Positions 16,700-25,873 are shown, counted from the first letter of the stretch. The stretch: 64,000 nt of DNA from Clostridiales bacterium (GCA_004557735.1 SFFV01000001.1:1-64000); one strand, 5' to 3'. The notes: generated from the sequence alone by a model not told the origin. Numbers and translations: made by a program.

Positions 16700-17185
16700 T
16701 TATTTCCTCCCGTTGAGTTTTATCATCAGGTCGTCAAGGATCTCCGCAGGGACAAAACGGGAAATATCGCCGCCGTAACCCGCGATCTCACGCACGGTGG
16801 TAGAGCTGAGATACATATATCTCTCGTCCGACGCCAAAAACATCGTCTCAACGCGGGAGTTGAGCTTTTTGTTCGTAAGCGCCATCATAAATTCGTATTC
16901 AAAGTCGGACAACGCGCGCAGTCCGCGTACGACGACGGGGTTTTCGTACCGGTCGGCGTAATCTACGAGCAGTCCTTCCCAAATATCGACCTCGACATTG
17001 GGGATGGACGCCGTTACGCGCCGCACCTGATCGCGGCGCTCCTCCAGCGTAATGGCACAGTGTTTTCCGGGGTTTGCCACCACGCAAACCACAACGCGCT
17101 CAAACATTCTGGACGCGCGGCGGATCACGTCAAGATGACCGAGCGTGATCGGATCGAAGCTGCCGGGGCAAATGGCTGTCTGCAT
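16700..17185 (-). CDS. coaD: Phosphopantetheine adenylyltransferase
   Basis: CoaD makes dephospho-CoA from 4'-phosphopantetheine and ATP. The 161-residue product has the nucleotidyltransferase signature GSFDPITLGH (8-17), VVRGLRALSDFEYE and the C-terminal SSTTVREI segment. The length is normal. Its ATG overlaps the rsmD stop by one base (TGATG), giving the common Firmicutes rsmD-coaD pair. Confidence 0.97.
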   Translation of the reverse strand: MQTAICPGSFDPITLGHLDVIRRASRMFERVVVCVVANPGKHCAITLEERRDQVRRVTASIPNVEVDIWEGLLVDYADRYENPVVVRGLRALSDFEYEFMMALTNKKLNSRVETMFLASDERYMYLSSTTVREIAGYGGDISRFVPAEILDDLMIKLNGRK

Positions 17186-17724
17186 CAGTCGTTTCCTCTG
17201 GTTATCACCGTGAGTTTGATTTTCCCGTAACGGTACGTTTTCGCCGTACCGTATTCCGCCGGAAGGACCGGCAGCGCCGTTTCCGGACGGGTCTCGATCA
17301 CCATTATACCACCGCGCGTGAGGATGTCAAACTCTTTCACCGCCTCGATCGCTTTTGCTTCCAGTCCGGAGCCGTAGGGCGGGTCAAGGAAAATGAGATC
17401 GAATTTCTCGCCGGATTTTAAAATGCCGAGCGCGTCGCACTGCAGGACGCGCGCGGTGAGACCGCAGCGGCGGAGATTTTCCTGCACGAGACGGACGGAG
17501 TCCCTGGCGCTGTCCACAAACAGGCAGTCCGCCGCGCCGCGGGAGAGCGCTTCGATGCCGAGCTGTCCCGTTCCGGCGAACAGGTCGAGAACCTTGCGCC
17601 CCTCCACGTCAAACTGGATGATATTGAACATGGCCTCCTTCACCTGGTCGGTCGTGGGGCGGACGTCCCTCCCCGCCGGCTCGAGCAGACGGCGGCCGCG
17701 GCATATGCCGGTGATCACTCGCAT
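17185..17724 (-). CDS. rsmD: 16S rRNA (guanine-966-N2)-methyltransferase
   Basis: RsmD methylates G966 of 16S rRNA. The 179-residue product begins MRVITGICRGRRL, has PTTDQVKEAMFNI, the SAM loop VLDLFAGTGQLGIEAL and the catalytic DPPYG motif. It overlaps uvrC by 10 bp and coaD by 1 bp, so uvrC-rsmD-coaD is one transcription unit. Confidence 0.96.
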   Translation of the reverse strand: MRVITGICRGRRLLEPAGRDVRPTTDQVKEAMFNIIQFDVEGRKVLDLFAGTGQLGIEALSRGAADCLFVDSARDSVRLVQENLRRCGLTARVLQCDALGILKSGEKFDLIFLDPPYGSGLEAKAIEAVKEFDILTRGGIMVIETRPETALPVLPAEYGTAKTYRYGKIKLTVITRGND

Positions 17725-19544
17725 GGCGTTTCCTCCTCGGTTTTGTGGAAATAGTTGTATACGGCCTGCGCCGTGTTCTTCGGCACGGCCCGGGAAAGCT
17801 CCTCCGCGCTCGCCTCGCGGATCGCGCGCACCGAGCCAAAGGCCTTCAAAAGATCGTTTCTCCGTTTTCCCCCGACGCCGGGGATCTTTTCGAGCGTTGA
17901 GCCGCGCACATTGTCGCGCAGCGAGCGGTGATACTCAATGGCGAAGCGATGCGTTTCCTCCTGAATCCGGCCCACGAGCGCGAACGCGGCGGGATTTGCC
18001 TGAATGCCGATCTCGCGCCCCTCCGGCGTTACGAGCGCGCGCGTGCGGTGGCGGTCATCCTTTACCATGCCGAACACCGGCAGGCTCATGCCCAGCGCTT
18101 CCAGCGCGGCGCACGCCGCCGAGGCATGCTCCGCGCCGCCGTCGATGAACAACACGTCGGGTCTTGCGGAGAACTTTTCGTCCCCATCCAGATAGTGCGT
18201 GAACCGGCGCGTGATGACCTCACGCATGGAGGCGTAATCATCCGGCGTTTCGGTGCTACGGATGCGAAACTTCCGGTAATCCCGCTTGAGGGGCTTGCCG
18301 TCCGTATGCACCGTCATGGAGGCGACGATGTCCGTGCCGCCGGTATTGGAGATATCATATGCCTCGATCCGGTGCGGAAATTCCGTGAGCCGGAGAGCGT
18401 CCTGAAGCCAGGAGAGCGTTTTGCTCCGGCGTTGCTCGGCGGTTGTGGAGCGCAAAATCTCCTCGCGGGCGTTCACCGCCGCCTTTTCCGCAAAGCGGGC
18501 GCGCTCGCCCCGCTGCGGCACCTCCAGATATACGCGCCGCCCGGCCATGTCCGACAGCCAACGTTCGATGTCCTCTTTGTCCTCCGGCTCGAACGGCAGG
18601 AGAATCGTTTTCGGCCAACTCGAGCGGTTTACATAATACTGTCGCAGCAGGGCGGACAGCGCCTCCCCGTCCGTTTCGGTCGGGTCATCGATGAGCGATA
18701 CGTCTTTGCCGGAGAGGTCGCCGTCCGTATAGTGCAGCACGGAAAAGCAGCTCTTTGCGCCGCGTACAAAGCCGACGGCGTCCGTATCGGCGCGGGCGGC
18801 GGCGATGACGCGCTGGCGGTTTTCCAGCGTGGACACAGCTCGCATGCGGTCACGCAGGCGGGCGGCTTCCTCAAACCGGAGATCCTCGGCTGCGGCGTTC
18901 ATCTCGGACTCGATGCGCCGGACAAGCTCCGCGCTGCGGCCTTCGAGAATATCCACAGCCTCGCCGATCGCGCGCCGGTACTCTTCTCCGCCCGGCTCGC
19001 CGCGGCACCAGCCGCGGCATGCGCCCATCTGGTACTGAAGGCAGGGGCGATCCCTGCCGACGTCGCGCGGGAACACGCGGCGGCAATTCGGCAGTCCCAG
19101 CGTTTTGCAGAGCGTATCGATGATGCTCATCGTCTGTCCGCGGCCGCCGTAGGGGCCGAAGTATTTTGCCCCGTCCGGGTTCGCGCGGTTGGAAAGCGTA
19201 AAGCGCGGATACGCCTCCCGCCGGTCGAGACGCAGGAACGGATATCCCTTGTCATCCTTGAGAAGGATGTTGTAGCGCGGCTTGTGGCGCTTGATGAGGG
19301 AGTTTTCCAGCACGAGCGCTTCAAACTCCGTCTCGGCGATGATAACGTTGAAGTCGTTCACATGCGAGACCATCGCCGCGACCTTCGGCAGATGCTCGCC
19401 GCGGAAATAGCTCGTCACGCGGTTTTTCAGCGCCTTGGCCTTGCCGACGTAGATCACCTCGCCGGAAGCGTCCAGCATGATATAAACGCCCGGCAGCAGC
19501 GGCAGGCGGTTGGCTTTCTCACGCAGCTCCTCAATCCTGGTCAC
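17715..19544 (-). CDS. uvrC: UvrABC excision nuclease subunit C, GTG start
   Basis: UvrC makes both incisions during nucleotide excision repair. The 609-residue product has the GIY-YIG nuclease at the N terminus (LPGVYIMLDASGEVIYVGKA), the UVR motif near residue 205-240, the RNase H-like 3' domain (EAYDISNTGGTDIVASM, FIDGGAEH) and a C-terminal HhH region (LEKIPGVGGKRR). GTG at 19544 has GGAGG five bases upstream. It begins 33 bp after the ptsH terminator and no clear promoter was found, so read-through or a weak promoter is possible. Confidence 0.97.
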   Translation of the reverse strand: MTRIEELREKANRLPLLPGVYIMLDASGEVIYVGKAKALKNRVTSYFRGEHLPKVAAMVSHVNDFNVIIAETEFEALVLENSLIKRHKPRYNILLKDDKGYPFLRLDRREAYPRFTLSNRANPDGAKYFGPYGGRGQTMSIIDTLCKTLGLPNCRRVFPRDVGRDRPCLQYQMGACRGWCRGEPGGEEYRRAIGEAVDILEGRSAELVRRIESEMNAAAEDLRFEEAARLRDRMRAVSTLENRQRVIAAARADTDAVGFVRGAKSCFSVLHYTDGDLSGKDVSLIDDPTETDGEALSALLRQYYVNRSSWPKTILLPFEPEDKEDIERWLSDMAGRRVYLEVPQRGERARFAEKAAVNAREEILRSTTAEQRRSKTLSWLQDALRLTEFPHRIEAYDISNTGGTDIVASMTVHTDGKPLKRDYRKFRIRSTETPDDYASMREVITRRFTHYLDGDEKFSARPDVLFIDGGAEHASAACAALEALGMSLPVFGMVKDDRHRTRALVTPEGREIGIQANPAAFALVGRIQEETHRFAIEYHRSLRDNVRGSTLEKIPGVGGKRRNDLLKAFGSVRAIREASAEELSRAVPKNTAQAVYNYFHKTEEETPCE

Positions 19545-19576
19545 GGTATCCTCCGAAAAGTCTTAAAATGCAAAAG

Positions 19577-19603
19577 CAAGGGCGTGTTGAAAACACGCCC
19601 TTG
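19577..19603 (-). terminator. ptsH terminator
   Basis: Twelve-base perfect arms (19577-19588 and 19592-19603) with a 3-base loop are followed on the minus strand by CTTTTGCATTTT. It lies 23 bp after the ptsH stop. Confidence 0.85.
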
Positions 19604-19626
19604 TCCCGCTTGTTTCTCTTACCGGA

Positions 19627-19890
19627 TCACTCCGCAAAGTCCGAGGCGATCAGCGCAGTAAGCGCTGCCACAGCCTCTTCTTCGTCCGAGCCGTCCGCAA
19701 TAATGGTGATGGGGGTACCCTTCACGATACCCAGAGAAAGAACGCCGAGAAGAGACTTGGCGTTGACACGGCGCTCGTCCTTCTCCACCCAGATGCTGCA
19801 TTTGTACTCGTTCGCCTTCTGAATGAAGAACGTCGCAGGTCTGGCGTGCAGGCCTACCTGATTGCTGATGACTACTTCTTTGCTGACCAT
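19627..19890 (-). CDS. ptsH: Phosphocarrier protein HPr
   Basis: HPr passes phosphate from enzyme I to sugar EII proteins and, when phosphorylated on Ser46, takes part in CcpA catabolite control. The 87-residue product has His15 in GLHARPA and Ser46 in NAKSLLGVLSLG, so it is HPr and not the His-less Crh. It stands alone; ptsI is not adjacent. GGGAG lies eight bases before ATG, and a consensus-like promoter sits about 80 bp upstream. Confidence 0.96.
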   Translation of the reverse strand: MVSKEVVISNQVGLHARPATFFIQKANEYKCSIWVEKDERRVNAKSLLGVLSLGIVKGTPITIIADGSDEEEAVAALTALIASDFAE

Positions 19891-19968
19891 ATTCGCCGCT
19901 CCCTATCATCAAAAATTGAAGAAATCCGCTATGGATCGCTTGACATGGATATGCTTTTATACGGCTAT

Positions 19969-19997
19969 ATTTTAGCAAAGCGCACAGGGAACGTCAA
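19969..19997 (-). promoter_or_regulatory. ptsH promoter
   Basis: TTGACG (19997-19992) and TAAAAT (19974-19969) with a 17-bp spacer on the minus strand give a leader of about 70 bases before ptsH. Confidence 0.75.
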
Positions 19998-20053
19998 CCT
20001 TTTTCCTGTCTTTTGGAAAAATGCACAGCAAAAATCACGGCTTCGGCGCGCTG

Positions 20054-22420
20054 TTATTTCAATTCCACAACGGTCACGCCGGTCTCCCCCTCGCCGTAGC
20101 GGCCGAGACGGAACGATTTTACCTGCTTATTGCGGCGGAGAGACTGCTGCACGGCGGCGCGCAGCGCGCCCGTGCCCTTGCCGTGGATGATCGTCACGCT
20201 CTCCAGCCGCGACTGCACCGCGGAATCGATGTACCGCTCCACGACCGGGATGGCCTCGATCGTTTCCATGCCGCGGATATCAAGCTCGGACGAAACGGCG
20301 TTCTGCCGAAGCGTCGTGCCGCGGCTCTCGGTGCGCACGGTCACGGCGGGCTTTTCGTTTTCAAGGAGCAGCACCTCGTCCTCGCGCGCCGTGACGCGCA
20401 GTATGCCTGCCTGCAGGGTAAGCATCCGGTCGCTTGATACGGCGAGCACCGTCGCCTTCACGCCCATGGAGCGGATCTGCACCACGTCGCCCGCCTGCAC
20501 GGCACGCGCAGATCTTTTTTCCTCCGGCGCGGGCTCGTCGCGGCGCAAAGAATCCTGCGTCTCGTTGAGCTTCCGGCGGATCTCCGCGCGCGCGGCGTTG
20601 ATGCGCTGGTGATCGTTTTCCTCGTTTTGGGCGGAGCGCATCGCGTCCAGCTCGCGGAACGTGCTCTCGGCCACGGTGCGGGCGTCGGAGAGAATGCGTT
20701 CGGCCTCGCGCCGCGCCTTTTGCTCGGATTTTTCCAGTCGGATCTCGAGTTCGGCGCGCAGTTGCGCGGCCTTTTTCCGCTCCTCCTCCGCCTGCCGGAG
20801 CTGCCGGGCGGACTCGGCGCGCTCGCGGTCGAGGATCTGGCGCGTCTTTTCGAGCTTTTCGATCGTTTCTTCGAGCTTTGCGCTCGTCATGCCGACACGC
20901 CCCCCGGCGTCCTCGATGATCTCCTCCGGCAGACCGAGCCGCCGGGAGATGGCAAAGGCATTGGATTTGCCCGGGATACCGAGAAGCAGCCGGTACGTCG
21001 GGCGCAGCGTGTCTACATCGAACTCGCACGAAGCGTTCATAACGCCGGGCGTGTTCGTGGCGTACACCTTGAGCTCGGCATAGTGCGTCGTCGCGGCGAT
21101 GACGCAGCCGCGTGCGCGGGCGCTCTCCAGGATCGACACGGCAAGCGCCGCGCCCTCGACCGGATCGGTGCCCGCGCCGAGCTCGTCGAAGAGGAGGAGA
21201 GAGCCGTCGCCGCACTCTTTGAGCACGTTCACAATGTTCACCATGTGCGCCGAGAATGTGGACAGCGATTGCTCGATGCTCTGCTCGTCGCCGATGTCGG
21301 CGAGAACTTTATCAAATACGGGAACGCAGCTTCCCTCCGCGGCGGGGATGTGCAGGCCGCACTGCGCCATAAGGCAGAAAAGTCCGATCGTCTTGAGCGT
21401 AACGGTCTTGCCGCCGGTGTTCGGGCCGGTGATGACGAGCGTGTCGTAATCCTCGCCAAGCTCCACATCGATCGGCACGGCCTTGTCCTTATCGAGCAGC
21501 GGGTGACGCGCCCGGCGCAGCCGGACGCCGCGTTCCGAGAGCTCCGGCGCGCCGGCGTTGAGCTTGAAGCTGAGCTTCGCGCGCGCGAAGATGACATCGA
21601 GCCGCACGAGCGCAGAAAAATCGGCGTCGATGTCCTCGCGGTGCGCGGCGCACTCGGCGCTGAGCTCCGCGAGAATGCGCTCGATCTCCGCTTTTTCCTT
21701 CGCTTTCAGCTCGCGGATCTCGTTATTCGCCTTGACCGCCGCCATCGGCTCGATAAAGAGCGTTGCACCGGAGGCCGATACATCGTGCACAAGGCCCGGA
21801 ACGCTGCCCTTGCACTCGGCCTTGACCGGAACAACGTAGCGGTCCGAGCGCGTTGTGATGATCGGGTCCTGCAAATACTTTGCCATGGACGGCGCGGAGA
21901 TGATCTTTTGAAGGCTGTCCCGGACACGGGCGGCCGCCGCGCGCATTTTGCGGCGGATGTCCGAAAGCTCGCTGCTCGCGCTGTCGGCGATCTCGTCCTC
22001 GCCCGGGATGGAGTTTACGATCCTGTCCTCCAGAAACCGGTTCGTCTGAAGCATTTTAAAGAGATGATCGATGCACGTCTCCTTCTCGGCGCTCATGCCG
22101 TAGGAACGCACGGCGCGCGCGCTTTGCAGAACGCCGGCGATCTCCAGCAGCTCGCGTGGGTTGAGCACGCCGCCCATATCGGCGCGGGCGAGCGAACCGC
22201 GCACATCGCGCAGGCCCGAGAGAGCCGGGCTGCCCTTGTACACCATCATATCCTTGGCGGCGCTCGTCTCGGCAAGCAGCCGTTCGACCTCCGCGCGGTA
22301 AACGCTCGGCACAAGAGAGATCGCCTCCGCCTTCGCCGGTTCGGACACCGCCTCTCCTGCGAGCATTTCCAGCACCGCCGGAAGCTCAAGAGTATTTCTT
22401 GATTTTTCCAGTAAATCCAT
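20054..22420 (-). CDS. mutS2: MutS2 endonuclease/ribosome-rescue ATPase
   Basis: The 788-residue product has the MutS core and ABC-type ATPase (Walker A GPNTGGKTVTLK near 337-348, LLFDELGAGTDP) and a C-terminal Smr nuclease domain (ELDIRGMETIEAIPVVE, IIHGKGTGALR). It lacks the mismatch-binding domain of MutS1. MutS2 suppresses recombination in some bacteria and splits collided ribosomes in B. subtilis. GGAG lies upstream of ATG 22420. The upstream gap to recO holds the 14-bp repeat array. Confidence 0.96.
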   Translation of the reverse strand: MDLLEKSRNTLELPAVLEMLAGEAVSEPAKAEAISLVPSVYRAEVERLLAETSAAKDMMVYKGSPALSGLRDVRGSLARADMGGVLNPRELLEIAGVLQSARAVRSYGMSAEKETCIDHLFKMLQTNRFLEDRIVNSIPGEDEIADSASSELSDIRRKMRAAAARVRDSLQKIISAPSMAKYLQDPIITTRSDRYVVPVKAECKGSVPGLVHDVSASGATLFIEPMAAVKANNEIRELKAKEKAEIERILAELSAECAAHREDIDADFSALVRLDVIFARAKLSFKLNAGAPELSERGVRLRRARHPLLDKDKAVPIDVELGEDYDTLVITGPNTGGKTVTLKTIGLFCLMAQCGLHIPAAEGSCVPVFDKVLADIGDEQSIEQSLSTFSAHMVNIVNVLKECGDGSLLLFDELGAGTDPVEGAALAVSILESARARGCVIAATTHYAELKVYATNTPGVMNASCEFDVDTLRPTYRLLLGIPGKSNAFAISRRLGLPEEIIEDAGGRVGMTSAKLEETIEKLEKTRQILDRERAESARQLRQAEEERKKAAQLRAELEIRLEKSEQKARREAERILSDARTVAESTFRELDAMRSAQNEENDHQRINAARAEIRRKLNETQDSLRRDEPAPEEKRSARAVQAGDVVQIRSMGVKATVLAVSSDRMLTLQAGILRVTAREDEVLLLENEKPAVTVRTESRGTTLRQNAVSSELDIRGMETIEAIPVVERYIDSAVQSRLESVTIIHGKGTGALRAAVQQSLRRNKQVKSFRLGRYGEGETGVTVVELK

Positions 22421-22444
22421 ATATGTCTCCGTTTGTACTATGTA

Positions 22445-22514
22445 TTTACATAATTATTTTTACATAAATCAATTTACATATTATGATTTACATAATTTTG
22501 TTGACGTAAAATAA
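22445..22514. repeat. Array of five 14-bp direct repeats (iteron-like)
   Basis: TTTACATA occurs at 22445, 22459, 22473 and 22487, exactly 14 bp apart, and a degenerate fifth copy (TTGACGTAA) begins at 22501. The six bases between cores vary. The array fills the gap between the recO stop and the mutS2 start and is far more AT-rich than its surroundings. Read on the minus strand the unit is about ATTATGTAAAT plus three variable bases, the same unit as the array at 28365-28417. Confidence 0.85.
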
Positions 22515-22522
22515 ATTATTGT

Positions 22523-23272
22523 CTACTGGTTCTTCAAAGAATGCCAGTAATCCAGCGTGCCGAAGGTGCGGTCAAGCTGCGCAATGGCGTATTCCTCGCA
22601 GGCGGCGTAAAAACGCGCCGCGGACGGCTCGTCCAGCGTGAAGGAGAAGATCTTCTTCTCCCCTGCGGAGCATACATGACGCATGGCCGCGAGCGACGCG
22701 CCGCAGAGCAGCACCGACTTTCCCGGCGCGCCGGGCGCGCAGCCGGTGCAGTGGACGCCGCCGCCGTAGAGACTCAGGCGCGGCTTTTCGGGCGTGTGCG
22801 AGCCGCAGTCCGTGCAGCGGTCGAGCTGCGGAGCGAACCCCGCAAGACACAAAAGCCGCAGCTCAAAGACCGCCTTGATATGTTTGGCCGGATAAAGCTG
22901 CCGCGAGAGCGCGAACAGCGCGTTCAGCCCCAGATGAAGCAGCGCCGTGCTGTGGCTGTCCTCGTCCGATACGGCCTCCAGAAGTTCCGCCATATAGCAG
23001 CCGAGCGCATAGTCGCCGAGATCGGCGCGCAGCGCCGCGAAGTCCTCCAGCACGCTCCCCTCGGTCAGCGTATACCGGCCGCGGTTTTCAAAAAATGTCA
23101 GATCCGACCACGTGAGCACCTGCGACGCCGCCGAGCACTTTGAGCCCTTGCGCAGCGCGCCGCGCGCCTCCGCGGTGATTTTCCCCTCCTCCTCCGTGAG
23201 AATGGTGAGGATCTTGCTCGACTCCTTGTATTTCACCTCGCGCAGCACCAGTCCGTGCAGGGTTTTGTACAT
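22523..23272 (-). CDS. recO: DNA repair protein RecO
   Basis: RecO mediates RecA loading in the RecFOR pathway. The 249-residue product begins MYKTLHGLVLREVKYKESSKIL, an OB-fold start typical of RecO, and carries a CxxC...CxxC zinc site (CTDCG and CTGC, about residues 148-170). ATG at 23272 is preceded by GAGG eight bases upstream; the spacer itself reads TTTACATA, the core of the nearby repeat array. It follows yqzL and era, the standard order. Confidence 0.94.
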   Translation of the reverse strand: MYKTLHGLVLREVKYKESSKILTILTEEEGKITAEARGALRKGSKCSAASQVLTWSDLTFFENRGRYTLTEGSVLEDFAALRADLGDYALGCYMAELLEAVSDEDSHSTALLHLGLNALFALSRQLYPAKHIKAVFELRLLCLAGFAPQLDRCTDCGSHTPEKPRLSLYGGGVHCTGCAPGAPGKSVLLCGASLAAMRHVCSAGEKKIFSFTLDEPSAARFYAACEEYAIAQLDRTFGTLDYWHSLKNQ

Positions 23273-23289
23273 TATGTAAACCTCTTGTC

Positions 23290-23427
23290 TCACGACAGAG
23301 GCCGCGCGGGCGCTCTGTCGTCTGTCTGTTCTTTCTTTTTTTCGTCCGTCGGGACAGCGCGGGTCAGCAACCAGCAGAGCGGGTCGCCGGTGTCGCGGAA
23401 CACGTCCCAGAAAATCTTCGTATCCAT
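23290..23427 (-). CDS. yqzL: YqzL-like small protein between era and recO
   Basis: This 45-residue reading frame begins MDTKIFWDVFRDTGDP and continues CWLLTRAV, then a charged tail. It matches the pattern of Firmicutes YqzL, a protein of about 45 residues with an aromatic start, F..TG and LL segments that is encoded between era and recO. The function of YqzL is unknown. Its stop lies 17 bp before the recO start. The ribosome site is only GGGGGA at a long distance. The call rests on size, position and the short motif. Confidence 0.7.
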   Translation of the reverse strand: MDTKIFWDVFRDTGDPLCWLLTRAVPTDEKKKEQTDDRAPARPLS

Positions 23428-23490
23428 ACGGGAAGTTTTCCCCCGCGCCGTGCGGTTATAAGTGGGATATTCCGGATACGGCGGAAGTTT

Positions 23491-24381
23491 TCAGGTGTCC
23501 GTATATCCGAAATTGCGCAGGAGCGAATTGGAGTCGCGCCACTTTTCCTTGACCTTTACCCACGTCTGCAAAAAGACCTTTGTGCCCATAAAATCCTCAA
23601 TATCCTTGCGGGCGTCCTCGCCGATTTTTTTGAGCATCGCGCCGTGCTTGCCGATGATGATGCCCTTGTGACTCGCCTTTTCGCAGTAAATCGTCGCTTC
23701 GAGATCGATGATGCCGTCGTCCCGCTCGGAAAAGCGCGTGATCTCCACCGCCGTGCCGTGCGGCACCTCGCGCTCGAGATTGAGCAGCAGCTTTTCCCGG
23801 ATCAGCTCGGCGCAGACCTGCTTTTCCGGCTGGTCGGTCGTCACGCCCTCCGGGAAGAGCGCCGGGGACTCCACGGCAAATGCATCCAGCTCTTTGAGAA
23901 GCTCCTCCACGCCGTCGCCGGTCCTGGCGGAAATGGGAACGACGGCACGGAAGGCATACGCTTCGCTGTAGAGCGCGATAACGGCAAGGAGCTTTTCCGG
24001 CTCGACGGTATCGAGCTTGTTGATGGCGAGTACCGCCGGACAGTCTGCCGCCTTGATGCTCGCGATCAGCTCGCGCTCCTGCGGCCCGACGGAGGCGACC
24101 GGCTCCACAACGAGCACGACGGCGTCCACATCCGCAACGCTCTGGCGCACGACATTCACCATATAGTCGCCGAGGCGGGTGCGCGGCTTATGGAAGCCGG
24201 GGGTATCGAGAAATACGAACTGCGTTTCACCGCGCTGGCACACGGCGGTGATGCGGTTTCGCGTCGTCTGCGGCTTGTTGGAGACGATGGCAATTTTCTC
24301 CCCGGCTAGAGCATTCGTCAGGGTGGATTTGCCGACGTTGGGCCGTCCGCAGATGGTGATCATGGCTGTTTTAGAAATCAT
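23491..24381 (-). CDS. era: GTPase Era
   Basis: Era is an essential GTPase that helps mature 16S rRNA and the 30S subunit. The 296-residue product has G1 GRPNVGKS, the G2 region NKPQTTRNR, G3 DTPGFHKP, G4 NKLD and a C-terminal KH domain (IIIGKHGAMLKKIGEDAR). It overlaps ybeY by 11 bp, forming ybeY-era as in many Firmicutes. Confidence 0.97.
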   Translation of the reverse strand: MISKTAMITICGRPNVGKSTLTNALAGEKIAIVSNKPQTTRNRITAVCQRGETQFVFLDTPGFHKPRTRLGDYMVNVVRQSVADVDAVVLVVEPVASVGPQERELIASIKAADCPAVLAINKLDTVEPEKLLAVIALYSEAYAFRAVVPISARTGDGVEELLKELDAFAVESPALFPEGVTTDQPEKQVCAELIREKLLLNLEREVPHGTAVEITRFSERDDGIIDLEATIYCEKASHKGIIIGKHGAMLKKIGEDARKDIEDFMGTKVFLQTWVKVKEKWRDSNSLLRNFGYTDT

Positions 24382-24826
24382 AGCCGAGCTCCTTCATAAT
24401 GGCTTTTTCTCTCGCGCGCATTTTGGCTTTTTCCTCGCCCTCGTCGAGGTGGTCGTAGCCGAGCAGATGCAGCACGGAGTGCACCGTGAGATACTGCACC
24501 TCGTGCACAAATCCTCCGCCGTACTCCTCGCCCTGCGCTTCGGCGCGCTCGAGGGAGAGGACCATGTCGCCGAGATAGCGGCGGTTCGTGTCGTAATTCA
24601 TTTCGCCGATCGGGAACGAGAGCACGTCCGTCGGCCGGTCCACGCCGCGCTGCTCGCAGTTGATGACATGGATACCCTCGTCGTTTGTGAGCGTGACGCC
24701 GATCTCGCACGGCTCGTCCACGCCTTCGGCGCGCAGCGCCGCGGCGGCGGCCTTCTTCACGAGCGCCGCCGTTTCCGGATGGCCGAGATTGCGCTTTTCC
24801 CGGTAAATGTAAAGCCTGTGCCCCAT
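24371..24826 (-). CDS. ybeY: Endoribonuclease YbeY
   Basis: YbeY is a zinc-dependent RNase required for 16S rRNA 3' processing and ribosome quality control. The 151-residue product has the diagnostic metal motif HSVLHLLGYDH near residues 115-125 and RPTDVLSFP. It begins 2 bp after phoH stops and overlaps era, so the three are coupled. Confidence 0.96.
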   Translation of the reverse strand: MGHRLYIYREKRNLGHPETAALVKKAAAAALRAEGVDEPCEIGVTLTNDEGIHVINCEQRGVDRPTDVLSFPIGEMNYDTNRRYLGDMVLSLERAEAQGEEYGGGFVHEVQYLTVHSVLHLLGYDHLDEGEEKAKMRAREKAIMKELGYDF

Positions 24827-24828
24827 CG

Positions 24829-25848
24829 TTATTTCCTCTTACTGTATCCGTTATTCTCCCGGCGCTGCGGCGCGGCGATCTTTTTCTCGCGTTCCGCGGC
24901 GGCCTTTTCGTGCTTTTCGTAGGCGGCGATGATCTGCTGCACAAGCGCGTGGCGCACAACGTCCGCGCCGGTGAAGCGGCAGATGGCGATATCGTCCACG
25001 CCGTCGAGCACCTTCATAGCCTCCTTGAGACCGGACGCCTTGTCCGCCGGCAGGTCGATCTGCGTCACATCGCCGGTGATGACCATCTTACTGTTGAATC
25101 CCAGACGGGTCAGGAACATTTTCATCTGCTCGCGCGAGGTGTTCTGCGCCTCGTCAAGGATGATGAAGCTGTCGTCGAGCGTCCGACCGCGCATGTAAGC
25201 GAGCGGCGCTACTTCGATATTCCCTTTTTCAAGATAGGTATTATAGGTCTCCGGCCCGAGCATATCGAAGAGCGCGTCGTACAGCGGCCGCAGGTAGGGA
25301 TCGACCTTGCTTTGCAGATCGCCGGGCAGGAAGCCGAGCCGCTCGCCCGCTTCGACTGCGGGACGCGTGAGGATGATGCGGTTGACGCTCTTTTCGCGAA
25401 ACGCCGCCACGGCCGCGGCCACGGCGAGATACGTTTTGCCCGTACCGGCGGGGCCGATGCCGAGCGTTACGGTATTGTCCCGGATGGCCTGCACATACGC
25501 CTTCTGGCCGAGCGTTTTCGGCTTGACGGGGCGCCCCTTCGCCGTGATGCAGACAACGCCGTTGTCAAGCTCACGGATCTGGTCCTCCTGCCCGGAGCGG
25601 ATCATCCCGATCACATAGCGCACGCGCTGTTCGTCTACGGTCTCGCCGCGCGCGGCGAGCATCAGAAGGTTCTGCACCGCCTTTTCCGCGGACACGATGT
25701 TCTCCGGCTCGCCGGAGATCTTCAGCTCGGCGTCCCGGTCGGAAACGCGGACGTTCCACTCCTTTTCAATGATGTGCAGATTCTGGTCGAACGAGCCGAA
25801 AACATTGAGAATGTCCTCGACACGTTCAGCGGAAATGATTCGTTCCAT
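24829..25848 (-). CDS. phoH: PhoH-like ATPase
   Basis: The 339-residue product has the PhoH P-loop GPAGTGKTYLAV, ILTRPAVEAGE, DEAQN and a C-terminal extension. PhoH family proteins are predicted ATPases or RNA helicases linked to YbeY. ATG 25848 follows AGGAG; the longer frame adds 23 residues without family likeness. It lies 25 bp after yqfD. In B. subtilis a pgpH (yqfF) gene separates phoH and ybeY; here it is absent. Confidence 0.95.
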   Translation of the reverse strand: MERIISAERVEDILNVFGSFDQNLHIIEKEWNVRVSDRDAELKISGEPENIVSAEKAVQNLLMLAARGETVDEQRVRYVIGMIRSGQEDQIRELDNGVVCITAKGRPVKPKTLGQKAYVQAIRDNTVTLGIGPAGTGKTYLAVAAAVAAFREKSVNRIILTRPAVEAGERLGFLPGDLQSKVDPYLRPLYDALFDMLGPETYNTYLEKGNIEVAPLAYMRGRTLDDSFIILDEAQNTSREQMKMFLTRLGFNSKMVITGDVTQIDLPADKASGLKEAMKVLDGVDDIAICRFTGADVVRHALVQQIIAAYEKHEKAAAEREKKIAAPQRRENNGYSKRK

Positions 25849-25873
25849 GGATTCTCCTGTATTCTTCATCCGG

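Noticed and set aside
22445..22514. Array considered as a CRISPR
   Set aside because: The period of 14 bp is too short, spacers are only six bases and AT-rich, and no cas genes are present.
22445..22514. Array considered as a plasmid or phage origin
   Set aside because: No replication initiator, integrase or other mobile gene is nearby; the neighbours are core housekeeping genes.
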